Below, in pieces: positions 11,882-24,153 of a stretch of DNA of 64,000 nt. Position 1 is the stretch's first letter; every line of letters begins with the position of its first letter. Location of the stretch: NCBI GenBank assembly GCA_033085395.1, contig JANQBS010000100.1, positions 1 through 64,000 on the forward strand, in the 5' to 3' direction. The notes under the pieces are model-generated. The model searched no databases, had not been told where the DNA came from, and worked only from the letters and a program-made list of their open reading frames with translations. The stretch is from Xanthoparmelia taractica. Lineage: Eukaryota > Ascomycota > Lecanoromycetes > Lecanorales > Parmeliaceae. The translations under genes were made by a program, and so were the position numbers.

Positions 11882-14332
11882 CACATGGAGGATTCACGAC
11901 GCTAAATAACATTCATCCAAAGTGGATCGCGGCCTTGTCCCAGATACCACCATTGTCTATTGAGTCTGAGTGTGGGATAATAAGCCGGCATGGATCGCTT
12001 TACATACATTAGTCTTATAAAGCTTCCTACATGACGAATGTGACCTTCGAAAGGACAGACCACCATGAAGTAATACTTGGAAAAGCACTCAATATTGCAA
12101 CGATTGACCTGGTCCACGTTTGCCCTTGATCTACGTCGAGGATTGCAGCTGCTGATATCTACCGAGGTCAATGATTGATACTTTTCCTGGACCTTTGTCT
12201 GCTGAGATTTTTGACAAAAAACAGCTGATTGCAACACGCCAATCTTCAATCAGGACTGGAGTCGGTGGTCAGCATATAGGAAGACGATTACGCCGCCCCT
12301 CCACTTCGTCTCAGGAAATGCAACGCAGAGATGAAACCCAACGTCCAAAAGCCACGAGGTCTCGTAAATGATACCTTCGGACTTAACGGGGGCCCTCCTC
12401 CGTTTCAGAGTGATCTCGAGTATTATTGCAACCCTTCAGTCTGAAATGGTGCATCAAATAGACGGTGATATCGAAAGAAGCTACAATGTAATTCTAGAGC
12501 AACGGACGATAATAACGGTGGGTTGGCGCGGGTTTGGCGGTGGAGAAAGAACGGGCCAAACCTTACCAATGAGCGGGCGCCACGGCGGCTCTATACTTGA
12601 ACTGGTTAGGTCGCTCGCAATATGATTCCTTTCGGGTTTGATGCAGCCTTGCCGAAGATATTCGGGTAATTTAATCAAGGTACTCAAGAAGGGAGTACCA
12701 AGCTAGAGACACTGGGAAGAAGTATGCCTCTTTTCCGCTCAATGTCCGTATCTCTTTATGAGGAGCATTGTGCACTAAACGTTGGAGAATTGCCTGAGAT
12801 GATGATGCATTACCTGGCTCGAGTGTCGTATTACTGTTCTTGCTGACTGACTGCATCTTGGAGTGTAAATGGGTCTTGGAGGAAACTTATTCCTAGGGTG
12901 AAGGCTAAAATTGTTATCGTTACTTAAGTATCTTCTATGAATGTAGGTAAAAATAATATCTGTATGTACAGTCGTAGTGTTACGCCTCTTTATTTAACGT
13001 CGTAACTAACTGTCTGCGCTTCCTTCGTCATTACAATGGCGTTTCAACAAGACGTGATAAAGCCGAAGACCAGAACTCATTTGGAGCCCACTCTAGTCAG
13101 TGCTGCCAAGGAAGAAAGAGTGTGCGGATCTTGATCTATCAATAACATCCAACAGAATCGCTTTGTAGCGTTTTCCCTTTCTTTGTAGAGAGTGTTCTAA
13201 GATCATAGAGTTTGTGAACGGGACTTTTTTCGATGCTATTATACCTACTTGCTTTGAGTGAGTGAGAGCTTACTTACGACGTACGTATTAGTGGAGGCCT
13301 CAAAAAAATTGAAAGGTGCAAGCACTAAGGGAGGGAGTGTGATGGTACTTCTTGCTCTTCAGTACAGCTGGGGAAGGAAAATGCACCTGCTGTCGATGGC
13401 GCATGAAGGCCCTCGTGCTTCTGATAAATTTGTAGACCCTTACCAACGAAGTTATCAACGAAGGACGGCGAAGGTTTTTATCAGCGTAGAATGGAATGGA
13501 GCGAGACCATCTTGTGGGATGTCTTGAGGAATATTCGGTTCGTTCCTATGTCAATCAAGCAGCAGTGGAGGAAGTTTGTTGCTTGGTTTGGTAATGCGTT
13601 TAGTTTAGCATAGAAAGAAATTACATCCACCCATACCCTTCCTTGGACGTAATCATTCATATCCTCCCTCCGTGTCTCTCGAATCTGCTGGCTCTCACTC
13701 ACACCTCCATTGTTGACGCATGCAAGTGCTTGCTTTGAAACCCTCCGCTCCCCATAAGCAAGCAAGCACGAAACGAAATGTCGTGTATAAACACGGTACA
13801 GCGTGCTTCAACTAATGAAATGGATTGGATGGCGACATCTCGATAATACGCATTAAGGTCTCTTCTAGCAACAAAAGCGGAGTTGTGATAAGTATGAACC
13901 TTGAGTAACTCGTTGTAGGGGATTGAGCGTATGCGGCCTGAAAGAACACGACTTACCCTTGCGATTAGCGCGTCGGTAGCCGCGTTATTAGCCGCGCCTT
14001 GTCAGCTACCTTAAGGTCTGACTTTAAGGTGCTCGTAAGGAATTACAATTATATATGACGAGGGGCTAAGTAAGGGTGTTAGAGCTTAATCCACAATCAT
14101 TTCGAAAGAGGACATTGAGGACATCCCCACACCAGTGCCGGGACTGGAGGGTAGGAGTGGTTCTAGAATTGGAGCTGGCCATCGTGGTCCCATAAATGTC
14201 AACAGGACCTCTTGCTATTTGCACCTGCATTAGGCTTTGACTTAGTTTCTAGCGTGCTGCAGGCAAAGTATCTTCTTATCACTCTTTTTGTCCTGCACGC
14301 ACTCTTATTTTGCTGACAGTCCTAGTGACCCA
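11882..14332. other. 2.4-kb stretch without a recognisable gene
   Basis: Open frames here are all under about 120 codons, overlap in several frames and match nothing I know. A weaker stem-like patch at about 13965-14030 contains GGTAGC and GCTACC in opposite orientation, followed by CCTTAA/TTAAGG pairs. It shares the GCGCG-rich flavour of the perfect hairpin at 11819. The end of the stretch is the promoter of the NACHT gene. Confidence 0.45.
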
Positions 14333-17300
14333 ATGGCTGACCCTCTCTCGGTCACGGCTTCGGCAATAAGTATCGTCACGTTTGGCCTGGCGATATGCAA
14401 GCGAGTCTCAGATATATATGAATCTGCCAAAGATTCGAGAGAGGACGTTCGAACTTTGTGCGAATCAACTAATACATTGAAGAAGACTCTTACAATCCTG
14501 CAAAATGTTCTTGGGCAACCACAATTGCTCGGCGACGCTGCTCAATCGGCTCGAGAATGTATCATTCGATGTGTAGGCGGATTGACCCTACTGAGCAAGA
14601 CGCTGGATAAAATAAGCAGGCTTTCTTCTGATCCTGCGACTCTCACAGTGGAGATCTTCGTTCGCTATGCTTTCAAACAGAAGACTATTGCCAAGCTCAA
14701 TACACGAGTACATCGAGATCTACTGACTCATTTGGTGGTAGCCATCGAGACTTTGAATCTGTGAGACTGTTTCTGGCACAAAGTTCTTCACCAGCTAAGA
14801 TTGCTTCAGTGAAGTTTCGGTGTCTCTACGAAGAGAGATCGAGACGTTGTCATTCAATCTTGGGAATTATGACTCGATTCTAAACCATGTTCAAGATGAG
14901 CTTCATCGATTGCAAATTGGGATTGACAGCATTGCAGACGTGGCAGCTGCGGAGAGATAAGGTCGAGCCCTGACGAAATAGTCTTGTTGTTGTGAAAGAA
15001 GCTGACTTAAAATTTTATATGCAGAAATTGAAAGGGACAAAGCGATCACATGGGTCGCGCCGTCCGATATCGTCGGCGACTTTCACAACTCTGCTTGCGA
15101 ACGATGCGAACCTCAGACAGGTGAATGGTTCCTCCATGGACCGGCCTATCAAAGATGGAAAAGTGACTCAAAGTCCTTCTTATGGATACATGGGATGCCA
15201 GGATGTGGTAAAACTATTCTATGGTGCGTCTCACACGTCTAAGCTTTTGACTCCCAGCCTGTCTCAGTCCGAATACAATATAGCTCCACCATTATTGCCG
15301 AAACCGTCTCATACTGCTCTGTTCGGCCTAAGCATCAACTCGCCTACTTTTACTTCAGTTTCATCGATCCAAAGAGGCAAAGGGCTGAAAGTTGTCTTCG
15401 GACCATTCTTCGGCAGCTCCTACTTCAAAGGTCGACACTTCCCGACGGTGTGCGAGATGTGTATCTTAAATATAGATATGGCCACCCGCCAGCGGCAGCT
15501 TGGAAAACTGCACTGGGATCTATGATCCGGGAAACAAGTCCAACATTCATTATCATAGATGCTCTGGACGAGTGCCCGACTCATGGGGGCGAGCGAGCTA
15601 AACTTCTTGAGCTACTGCGATCTTTGGTGGCATCTCAGAGTGCGAACCTACATGTTCTCGTGACAAGCAGAAAAGAGAGCGACATAGAAGAGAAGCTGAC
15701 AGGTTCAGTCATATTGTCACCAATCAGCATCCAAGGGGAGGACACAGATATAGACATTCGTACTCATGTCAAAGCCCAGTTGGCGAGTGATAGTACCATG
15801 AGTAAATGGCCGGAACAGACCAAGCTTGAAGTTGAGGAAGTCCTAACCACAAAAGCCAAGGGAATGTAGGTGCCGTGCTATTCAATGGAAGTTAGGAGAG
15901 TGCTGACTGAACAAAGGTTTCGCTGGGCCTCATGCCAGCTGGACTCGCTTCGAAAGTGCTTGAGGCCAGCTGCCGTAAGAAAGACACTGAGTACACTTCC
16001 GAGCACTCTGGATGAGACATATGAGCGAATCTTACTCAACATCGACGAGCTGTACAAACAAGAGGCACAATTGGCTCTTACCTGGCTTGTAGCCTCGCGA
16101 CGTGTGCTGACAGTCGAAGAACTAGCGGAGGCTGTCTCAATTGAGACAGACTCGGAGGGTCTGTTTGACCCTTCTAATCGACTCTTCGAGCCAAATACTA
16201 TCTGTAGTGTGCTATCTGGACTTGTAACTATCGTCCAGAGCCATACACCGCGTGGATCTGCAGACATCCGCCTCGCACATTTCTCGGTGGAGGAATATCT
16301 GATTTCCGATAGACTCGCTCAATCTCGGGCTTCAGACTTCCACATATCTTTCGAAACCTCTCACATCCGATTAGCAGCCGCTTCACTCATCTACCTACAA
16401 TGGGCGAAAGATTTTCTTAAACAGGATACTGGGCACCCCATATGTAGCTTTTCCGACGTCGTAAGGCGTGGACGGGCCGGCGTTGTAGGTGATCAGTTTG
16501 CCATAGGTCTAACAGAAAAAGTCCCTTTGTTGTCTTATGCATGTAGGTCCTGGTACTTACACGTTCGCATGTGCGAGGGCTATCTGCCGGAAAGGGAGAT
16601 TCGACTTGTTGAGAACTTCCTTGAATGCCAAGAGAGAATATCATTCTTTGAGAATGTGACTTACGATGACTATGATGATGCCGCGGATCAGGGATGTCAC
16701 TCATCCTGGCACGCTCTCTTGATAGATTTCGGAATTTTCGGAAACTTTGGGCACATGAGGAAACAATCAGACTTCATTGCAAGCCCCCTATTCCATGCAG
16801 CCCGTCTTGGCCTTGTGGATGTCGTAACAGCCCTACTAAGGGAGACCAATTGGAGTCATGTGTCCTTGCACCAGCCCATGCACCAAAGGTTCACTCCGGG
16901 GACTCTCGGCGACGAGTTGCGCATAGCATGCTTCTACGGCCACGAAAAAGTTGTGGAAAGACTTCTTGATGCCGGCGCAGATGTTGAAGCTGTTGGTGGT
17001 CCTTTTAAAACCGCAATGGCAGCATCCATGCACTCTGCTAATCCAAATTCCGTTATTATCCAGATGTTGCTCGAACGCGTCGAAAAGGTCCATCCGGACG
17101 TTGACTGGACTGTTGGCTGGGCTCTTAGATGGGCTGCTATGGAAGGCCATTTGCCCGTTGTCAGCATTCTGATGTCGAAGACAGGTTGTGTGGGGCCTGA
17201 AAATTATGCGTGGACGCATGATTATCTCTGGTTTCATGGATGGCAAAATGAGATGGTGTCTCGCCGCGGGCGTAAAGATATCGTAGGATCTGAATCATAT

Positions 17301-17693
17301 CCCAAGCGTGGAACAGCCCCATATGAGGCAGCCTCTGCAGGACACCATGAGATATTGTCACTCCTTATCAGCAACTGGAGCAACATTGATGAAGAAGACG
17401 ACGAAGGCAGAACCTGTTTGTACTGGGCGGCATTCAACGGTCATACAGAAACTGTGAAGCTGTTTTTAGAAAATGGAGCCCGAACCTATGGACACAGATA
17501 TTTCCACGAGTGGACGCCGGCATACTGGGCTTGGATGAAAGGCTTTCATGAAATCGAGGATCTCCTGGTCCATATAGATAGAACAACTACAAGAGGAAGA
17601 AGAGCCGGAACGGCCAATAATCTGCTGGATGATGGCTTCGAGGTTATCAACCGCTCGGCGAATGAGGGAGACTACGGTTCATCCAGGACGTAA
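14333..17693 (+). pseudogene. NACHT-ankyrin NLR-like (STAND) protein gene with internal stop
   Basis: This is a fungal NLR-like signalling ATPase, a class linked to non-self recognition and programmed cell death. Exons that join in phase: 14333-14760, 14810-14961, 15025-15223, 15284-15865 and 15917-17693, or 1046 codons. The N-terminus MADPLSVTASAISIVTFGL matches the alpha-helical Fungal_N (PF17111-like) domain that starts many fungal STAND proteins. The NACHT domain has the P-loop GMPGCGKTIL (about 15200) and Walker B IIIDALDECP (about 15555). FRWASCQLDSLRKCL and the ETYERIL segment follow, then ankyrin-type repeats from about 16780 to the end. The only defect is TAA at 14958-14960 between the N-domain and NACHT, just before the donor at 14962. 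No alternative splice in phase removes it. Either the gene is inactive, or it now makes a free N-domain protein of about 191 residues. Start chosen at 14333 because the family begins with MADPL. Confidence 0.82.
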
Positions 17694-19033
17694 AAGCGAA
17701 CCTAATGCACCTCCTAAATAATGAGAGGCTGTCCGAGGCGGAGCAGATATTGAAGCTAGGAGCGATGCTGAGAACGGCAATGACAGGTGTATGTGTTGCC
17801 ATTGGCCCAGATACTTCGACAACTGATAATATCCTCTGGCATGACGTAAGGGTTTGGCTCGCATGAGGAATGGCCGGCAGCAATTGGGAAGAAAGATTGT
17901 TTATTCCTTGTGCAAAATCATGTCTACACGGAAGCAGCGTACACACAACGTTTCAGATTTCTACTTTCCTTTCCAGTTTCAAGACGTAATAGTCAGACGG
18001 ACTAGCTCTACCCCTACAGCAATCATAAAATTCATTCCCAAACCCCCCTTTCCCAGTTCCAAAGTCTCCAAGTATCCTAACACTTTGCCAATAGGGCCCT
18101 GTACAGTCAAATCACCGGATCGCCCTACCCCAATACGAAAAGCCCATCTGTATACGAACGTCTTGCAGCAGTAAGTTTTTATCCACCAGAACCATTCAGC
18201 GTCGGAGCAGACAGAGCCTGCACTTAAATCCAATCGATCAATCGATCAACCAATCAGCTTCTCGTTTTTTTTTTCCACCCCATAATGAAGAAGAAGAAAA
18301 AGAAGAAGAAGAAGAAGAAGAAGAAGAAGAAGAAGAAGAAGAAGAAGAAAGGCAAGTAGAAGTAGCAGTACAGTATTTAAGAACCTACCATACAGACAGC
18401 AAAACGCGGTTACTCACTCACTCACTCAACCTGTCAGTTGAGTCCGCACCCCCCAACACCCAGTGCGGGCTTACAACGCAACTGAAATCGGCTGTGAATA
18501 CGAGGGAAGCACGATTCGGGCGTGAATTAGTTTCGTTTCGGGTAGGGTTGGTTGGACAGAACAGGAAGATGTAGAGGGTGTAGAGGATGCAAGTGGGTGG
18601 TATGATGAGAACGAGTACTCAGAGAGACTCCGGCTTGTTTGTTTGCTGTAGGGCCAACTGAGCTGTCTCGTTGGATACCATGAGTCCTCGCCACGAAGGA
18701 TCCGTCCTTGGAGTGGAGCGTATTGAAAATCTCAATTACCATTCTAGAGGGTTTTGGGCAATTGAGATGGGTCTTCCTGTAGGTGTAGGGGGTGTAGGGG
18801 ATTAACGTGCCTTGATTGATTGATTGATCTTAAAGATTTATCTAGATAGAATGTTCTAATTAATTATCTAGAGTTATAGATATCTTAGGGTTACTAGCAA
18901 GAAAGAAAGGGTGTTATATATCAAAATGACAACGATTTGAACTTAGACCACCGAAGCTTTGTGCCAAAGAATCGACGAGTTGTTGAGGATTTTCAAACCC
19001 CGCTCCCTCATGGTGGGATAGCTGATTATCCTA
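17694..19033. other. Intergenic stretch with simple repeats, no gene seen
   Basis: Apart from the AAG microsatellite annotated separately, this holds a short ACTC run near 18411-18427 and GATT repeats near 18815-18830. No reading frame looks like a conserved protein. Confidence 0.5.
18286..18350. repeat. AAG/GAA trinucleotide microsatellite
   Basis: About 65 bases of nearly uninterrupted GAA units, with one AAAA interruption near 18297-18301, lie in an intergenic region. It is a pure purine strand and is likely variable in length between isolates. Confidence 0.95.
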
Positions 19034-19974
19034 TCAATTTAAATCTGCATGTTCGATCCTTAACATCATGAGTTTCAACATGGCTATGGTTCTATCCAGG
19101 GCCTTTGATATCAATGCAGTCTTAACAAACTTACATTCCTCCCGCGTCATCTCGTGCTGGCCCAGGGTCACACGGAGATCCATACCAGGAGTGCCGCGGA
19201 AGTGACAGGAGAGACGGAGACCTTGGGACCATGTGAAGATCGTCTGGAATACCATAACGAGCTGCACTACTACGCACGGGTCGTAGATACATTTGGTACA
19301 TTTCAATTGGCTCTCGGTGATGGTCAAGACGAGGTTCGCGCAGGTAAGGAGGACGAAGACTCACATTCCAGCAATCGTCCGAAGCATTTGCCCATGGCGT
19401 TCGCAGTTCTACTCTTCCAAGACCCTCTAGATCACGAATTTTTAGGTCTGGGGAATGAGGGACCGATCTGCCGCTACCATCATAGAACACGCTACGACCA
19501 CCATCGAGAATTCTGCCCAGATACAGGTACGAAATCAGGTACAAAATACGGTGAATCGGGGAAAGCAGTGTGTTCGATCGTGGGCGGTATAGGCCAGAAT
19601 CTCGTCGTGCTGGGTGCCTGAAGTGCATCGAAACAGTCATCCCCTTGCCGGCGCTCGCTCTCACCATCCAACGCTCCGCCACCACCATGTTTATTGCCAT
19701 TATTCTGAGAGATGGAGAAATTGCCGGCTCCACCTCCGCCGTTGGGGTGTTGCGGATTCCCTTCTTCCGCTTGACGAAATCTTTCCGGTGTTTTCCTATT
19801 CCTGCTTCCCCGCGGTTTCCCGATTCGTCTTGTAAGGCTGTAGTGGCAGGATTTGGAGCTGTCGACGCACCGCTTAAACGGAGGACTTCCGCCAGGACAC
19901 TTCACCCTGCTGGCATTGCACTTTGTGCTTTGGTTGGGAAGCGATGCGATTCGCAGAGGCTCTGGAGCACGCAT
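19034..19974 (-). pseudogene. AflR-like Zn2Cys6 pathway regulator, decayed
   Basis: This would be a binuclear zinc-cluster transcription factor of the type that controls polyketide clusters. Near 19930-19840 the minus strand encodes a cluster with the right spacing, xxxCNASRVKCPGG followed by KRCVDSSKSCHYS. Relative to the family, zinc ligand 1 is serine (residue 16 counted from ATG 19974) and ligand 4 is phenylalanine (residue 33). Four of six cysteines remain. After it comes a polar linker. In a different frame there is a segment resembling the AflR C-terminal domain: CTKCIYDPCVVVQLVMV followed by FTWSQ (about 19290-19220), then a GxxxMTREECKFVKTALI helix. The two halves are in different frames with stops between them, and no set of introns I tried joins them. 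The call rests on motif spacing and pattern. It lies between the broken PKS and a rhodopsin-domain gene, so it may be the dead regulator of the same locus. Confidence 0.6.
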
Positions 19975-21703
19975 TGTGCTTGGCGTGCCTCTGATGCCGA
20001 TCGCGCGGCAGCAGCTCCACGATGCTGAGAGGGAGAGAGGGTGCTCTCACTTTTAGCCTTATGATGAAAACTGGTTTTCTTTGCCAGTGAATGGAAATTC
20101 TTCTCCCTTGGTGCGAGAGCGTATAATGCAGCCGAGTCAAGATAAAGTAAGCACTAAGCTGAGTCTAGCTTAGCGGAAGGCTAGGGGGATTGCATGTCCT
20201 TCCTTCAATCCTTTAGGAGCGCAAATCGATTTGCTTGCCATTCTCCATTCGTCCTAAAAAGTACAGTACTTCACTCACTGATGTGCACGTCATGCATAAT
20301 ACATGCACCTCCTCGCCATTATGCAAGTCACCAAGTTCGTGGACGGCTGAGCATTCACTACAAGATAAGAAGTTGGAGTAGGGAAGACGAAGGCTATGGA
20401 TTATCGATAGATTCTCCACGCCTAGAAGCTTTCAGATGAGATGATTCCGGCTCTGATTCTCTATGATTCAGGTGTATAGAGTACACCCAATTACGAGGAG
20501 AACACCTCGATACAACTAAGGTATTTGCGGAAGATGCTGTACTCCCTAGCCCGCGCCCCCAGCACATAATATACTTTATCCTAGAGCCCAGCTAGGTACC
20601 TTAGGTAAGCATTCCCACGCCACAGCCGCTGACTGTTGGTGTAGAACAGGTACTTATACGGGGTACTTGAGTCTTTGTTCTTCGTTTTGGAGGCCTGGGC
20701 TTTCGTCCATATTCCGCCAGCGTATTGCTCAAGCATCACAGTCTTTGTTTACTTCTACCTACGCAACATATTCCCACTTTCTGATCCGTTTCAAGTCGTG
20801 CTTTGTCCTGGTATTCCACGCTTACAAATACACGCATACCTAAGTAAAAAGGATTCGATCCTTCATGGAGTGTGACCAGGATCATTATTCTTCGCTTTGC
20901 TATGGACGTTCTAGCCATCTCATTCGTACTTACTGTATGCGGCCTAGCAAAGAGGCACATGCCTCCAGGCAACTTCCTCCCGCAGTGCTAAACTTGTTTC
21001 GTTGATGAGAAAAAAGATTCCGATAAGACCGCGTATCAATTTCCGTAATTTGGTACTTCTGCATGGCTTAGTTTGAAATTGACAACTCATCAACCCTGTC
21101 GCTGTGAGGTGATAATGCGACTTAAAACCACCTAAGACCGTTTCTTTGCACTTTGCCGTACTTAGTTTCTTCGCAACATCAGCAAATGCACGGACGTTTT
21201 GAGGCAAGTACCTTATCTTATGGTGGACTCCATACCCCGACCCGTGATCGAGCCTTGTAGGGCCACCGACAAGGAGATTATGGCCATATGGTAGGTTGTC
21301 CAAATTCAATGCATCCTTTTTTTTCATTGGTCTAAGTTAAGCTGATATACGCCGTAGTCCAAGAGGTGCATGATCCTGCCTATTTTCATTGGGGCACTGC
21401 CACAGGACTACTGCTTAGACTCGTCGCCTAGAAGTACAACATCTCTGCAGATCTTCACTTGTCCGTGGCTTGATAAAGTCTATTAGATGTTTCGAAAACG
21501 AAGGATTAAGTACGTACAAGTACATATAACAGGCTATGCTGACGAACTTTCGGCATCCGAATCATCCCGCTTCCCTCTTACTCGACTATTGTTTATACTA
21601 CATTATTATAAAGTCATTTGGTCTTCAGAGTCCATCTCGATTGCTCATCCTTCTTGGTTGATCTCGAACCTCATTTTTCGTCTGCGAGGCAACTCCGACT
21701 ACC
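19975..21703. other. 1.7-kb intergenic stretch, no gene seen
   Basis: Only short, overlapping open frames are present on both strands and none resembles a known family. The 3' end is the promoter region of the rhodopsin-domain gene starting at 21704. The first 60 bases may include the 5' end of the decayed regulator. Confidence 0.45.
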
Positions 21704-23008
21704 ATGGCAAGACCCCTAGACGAACCTGCTTTAAAGACGCCACCAGGGGTCATCTCTCAATTCCCAACAACACATTCCGATGAACAAGCATGGTTCTATG
21801 TCTCCGCAACACTTTCTGTCGTAATTCCTGGGATTCTCTTACTTCTGCGCTTGTATACCAAGTTGCGCATCGTTCGCAAAGCGGACATGACCGATTGTTC
21901 GATTCCACCTTCAAGATATGTCGCGCTAGTTCTAACGGAGATGCAGATCTCATTACCTTGGCTTTCGTAAGCGACTCCGAAAGCGAAAAGGGTTTTATCT
22001 GATATACTCAATCAGTTCTTTCTCATCGCGATAATCATCTGTTCACGAATATGTCTCGCGGAAGGCGCAGGCGTTCACCAATGGAATCTACCGATGCATA
22101 ACTTCATCAAAATTAACTATGTACTACCTCCCGTTTGGTGGTGTCTGTAACCGTGGACTGAATCATTAATTAGTGGTTCTACGTCGCCGAGATCATCTAC
22201 GCACCCACCATTTCCCTGGTCAAGACGGCTATTCTTTTGCAATACCTCCGCATATTTGCCCCGCACAAGTCTGTGTCTCCATTCATGTGGTATAGTGCTA
22301 GGATTATTATTCTTGCTACTGGAACGTTCTATACTATCAGCACTTTTCTCACCATCTTTGCCTGTTCCCCTCGAGAAGCGTTTTGGAATCCGCTCATAAC
22401 CAATGGCAAATGTCTGAACAACGACTTGAGCACTTTAATCACCTGTCTATTCAACATTGTTTCTGACATTCTCATCCTGATACTTCCAGCGAGGGCCGTC
22501 TGGAAGTTGCGTATCAATACCAAGAACAAGATAAAAATCGTGCTTTTGTTCGCTATTGGTTTATTGTAAGTGTAGCAGAACGGAGATTGATCTTAAAAGA
22601 AAGGACTAATGTATTTGGGACTGTAGAGCATGCATCGCTACCGGTATGATAATTGTCTTCCTGACCCGCATGGGAGGAGAAGATGCGGACGTGTCCTACA
22701 ATACTGCCTGGCTGGGTTTATGGGTTTTTGCAGAGATTGGTCTCGGGATCACCGCAGCGTGCACATTTCTGTTGCCCAAATTCATAGAAGCCGAGGGCAC
22801 AAAGCTGCGGGCAGTCTTTTCAAGCCTCACGCGACCTTTCTCGTCGCTCACGCGTGGCGGTTCTTCTGGGATCCGCACGCAATCGAAGGGGGATACAATC
22901 ACCTCTCAAGAACTGACGACGGATACAATCAAGATGCTTGAGCCTTCAGAGAGCGAGCTGGCTTCCGTCAATCGGGATCACGACGTGGAAAGATGTCCCT
23001 CCTTCTAG
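21704..23008 (+). CDS. Fungal rhodopsin-domain (PTH11-like) seven-helix membrane protein
   Basis: This is a second intact member of the fungal rhodopsin-domain family, predicted to sit in the plasma membrane. Five exons join in phase: 21704-21896, 21947-21966, 22016-22120, 22174-22565 and 22627-23008, giving 363 residues. Marks are FYVSATLSVVIPGILLLLRLY (first helix, in part), GVHQWNLPM after helix 2, WFYVAEIIYAPTISLVKTA, FACSPREAFWNP, CLNNDLSTL, NIVSDILILILP and GLWVFAEIGLGITAAC. The start has a good context (ACCATGG). Exon 2 is a 20-nt microexon and exon 3 is 105 nt, exactly as in the gene at 10239-11720. The last intron of that gene is absent here. The tail is hydrophilic and serine/threonine-rich. 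No ligand can be inferred. Confidence 0.88.
21947..21966 (+). other. 20-nt microexon of the second rhodopsin-domain gene
   Basis: Flanking introns are 21897-21946 (50 bases, ends GCAG) and 21967-22015 (49 bases, GTAAGC...TCAG). The exon begins helix 2 (reading YLITLAF with the preceding base). A conceptual run-through of the upstream exon would stop at 21968-21970. Confidence 0.78.
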
Positions 23009-24153
23009 GGCGTTCCTACCTCGACAGAATATTTAAGCATCAATGTTACAGATAACCCACAATCGTCCTGAATCGATGGCGGTGTTAAAGAAAAAGGTGG
23101 GGTTGGTGCTGTGGCTCTTGTCCAAAGGGGAGAAAAAGTCGCATCGAGCGTCCTCTGCTGGGAAATCGGATATCCGATCATTCGTTCATCCCGAAGCATC
23201 AAATGCCTTTCCGGACAATAAAGCGCCCGCCCGTCCACCCCCAAACACGCCTGTCAACGCACCGCCAAAGGAAATCATCACTCGACCCCACACGCGCCGT
23301 TACCGCTCGTTACCCTGACATCAGGCCTCACACCGATTGCGCAGGCTACATACCATCAGCGGGTTCCGTCCGAACTCGACCCATTAAAGCGTACGTAAGC
23401 TTTTGACCGGCGAAGGCGCAAGAATCATAGGCCTAGACTATTTCCTTTCTTTCAAAGAGTGATGTAGAATTTCCAGCGTCGGTATCAGAATCCAGGGGCT
23501 ATACCTACTCGACAACGACCATACGATGTCTCTCGGACGCTGAAGCGCGGCTAGAGTAAATGTGCAATCAACAGGATAGATACGAGGGTAGGGAGGGGAA
23601 TATTTGGCGTCCAGAAAGCATGCCGGTCACTTATTCTCCTTCTCTCAATGGAATTTTGCAGCTTGCAGCTTCAGGTTCGTTTCTGAGGAACCAGGAAGCA
23701 GAAGCGTCAAAGGCAAAGTACGCAAGTGCGAGTCGACCAGCTGCGGAGTGCCACTTTGACGCGTTGTGATGGCACGAGAAACCGCCATACTTATCATTTC
23801 TGATGGAAGAGATAAATGAAGTAGTAAATATATATATACGCTAGTAGAACAAGCCAGGCATTCCCTGCTACTTTCTCTCTCTCTCTGTGCTATAATTTCA
23901 TTCAGCATTGATTGGAGCATACAGACGACGCTGCCAAATCTCCCATCGTCCTCGAATCATTCTCTTCAAATCATACACTTGCTACCGACCTAGCTTGCGC
24001 GTAAAGCAACAATTGCAATCTTCTCTTCAAGTCGTACACTTGCTACCTGGCTCTGCGCGTAAAATTCAATTCAGTAATGAACACATGCCTCCTATTCCAG
24101 CCTCGCTTTGGACATGTGAAAAAAAAAGGAAAAAGAAAAAGGATAGAGAACAG
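23009..24153. other. 1.1-kb intergenic stretch, no gene seen
   Basis: This stretch lies between the end of the rhodopsin-domain gene and the stop of the minus-strand LMBD1-like gene, so it should contain both 3' ends. A CT-rich run is present near 23872-23886. No frame looks coding. Confidence 0.5.

Noticed and set aside
15870..15916. ATG at 15870 as start of a separate ankyrin-protein gene
   Set aside because: It lies inside intron 15866-15916. The NACHT frame continues across the splice as MFRWASCQL.
18286..18350. GAA repeat as a coding poly-lysine or poly-glutamate tract
   Set aside because: Flanking sequence has stops in all frames and no coding signal.
18925..19050. A tRNA-like patch with GATTTGAAC and GTTCGATCC words
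   Set aside because: The arms do not pair into a cloverleaf and no A-box lies at the right distance.
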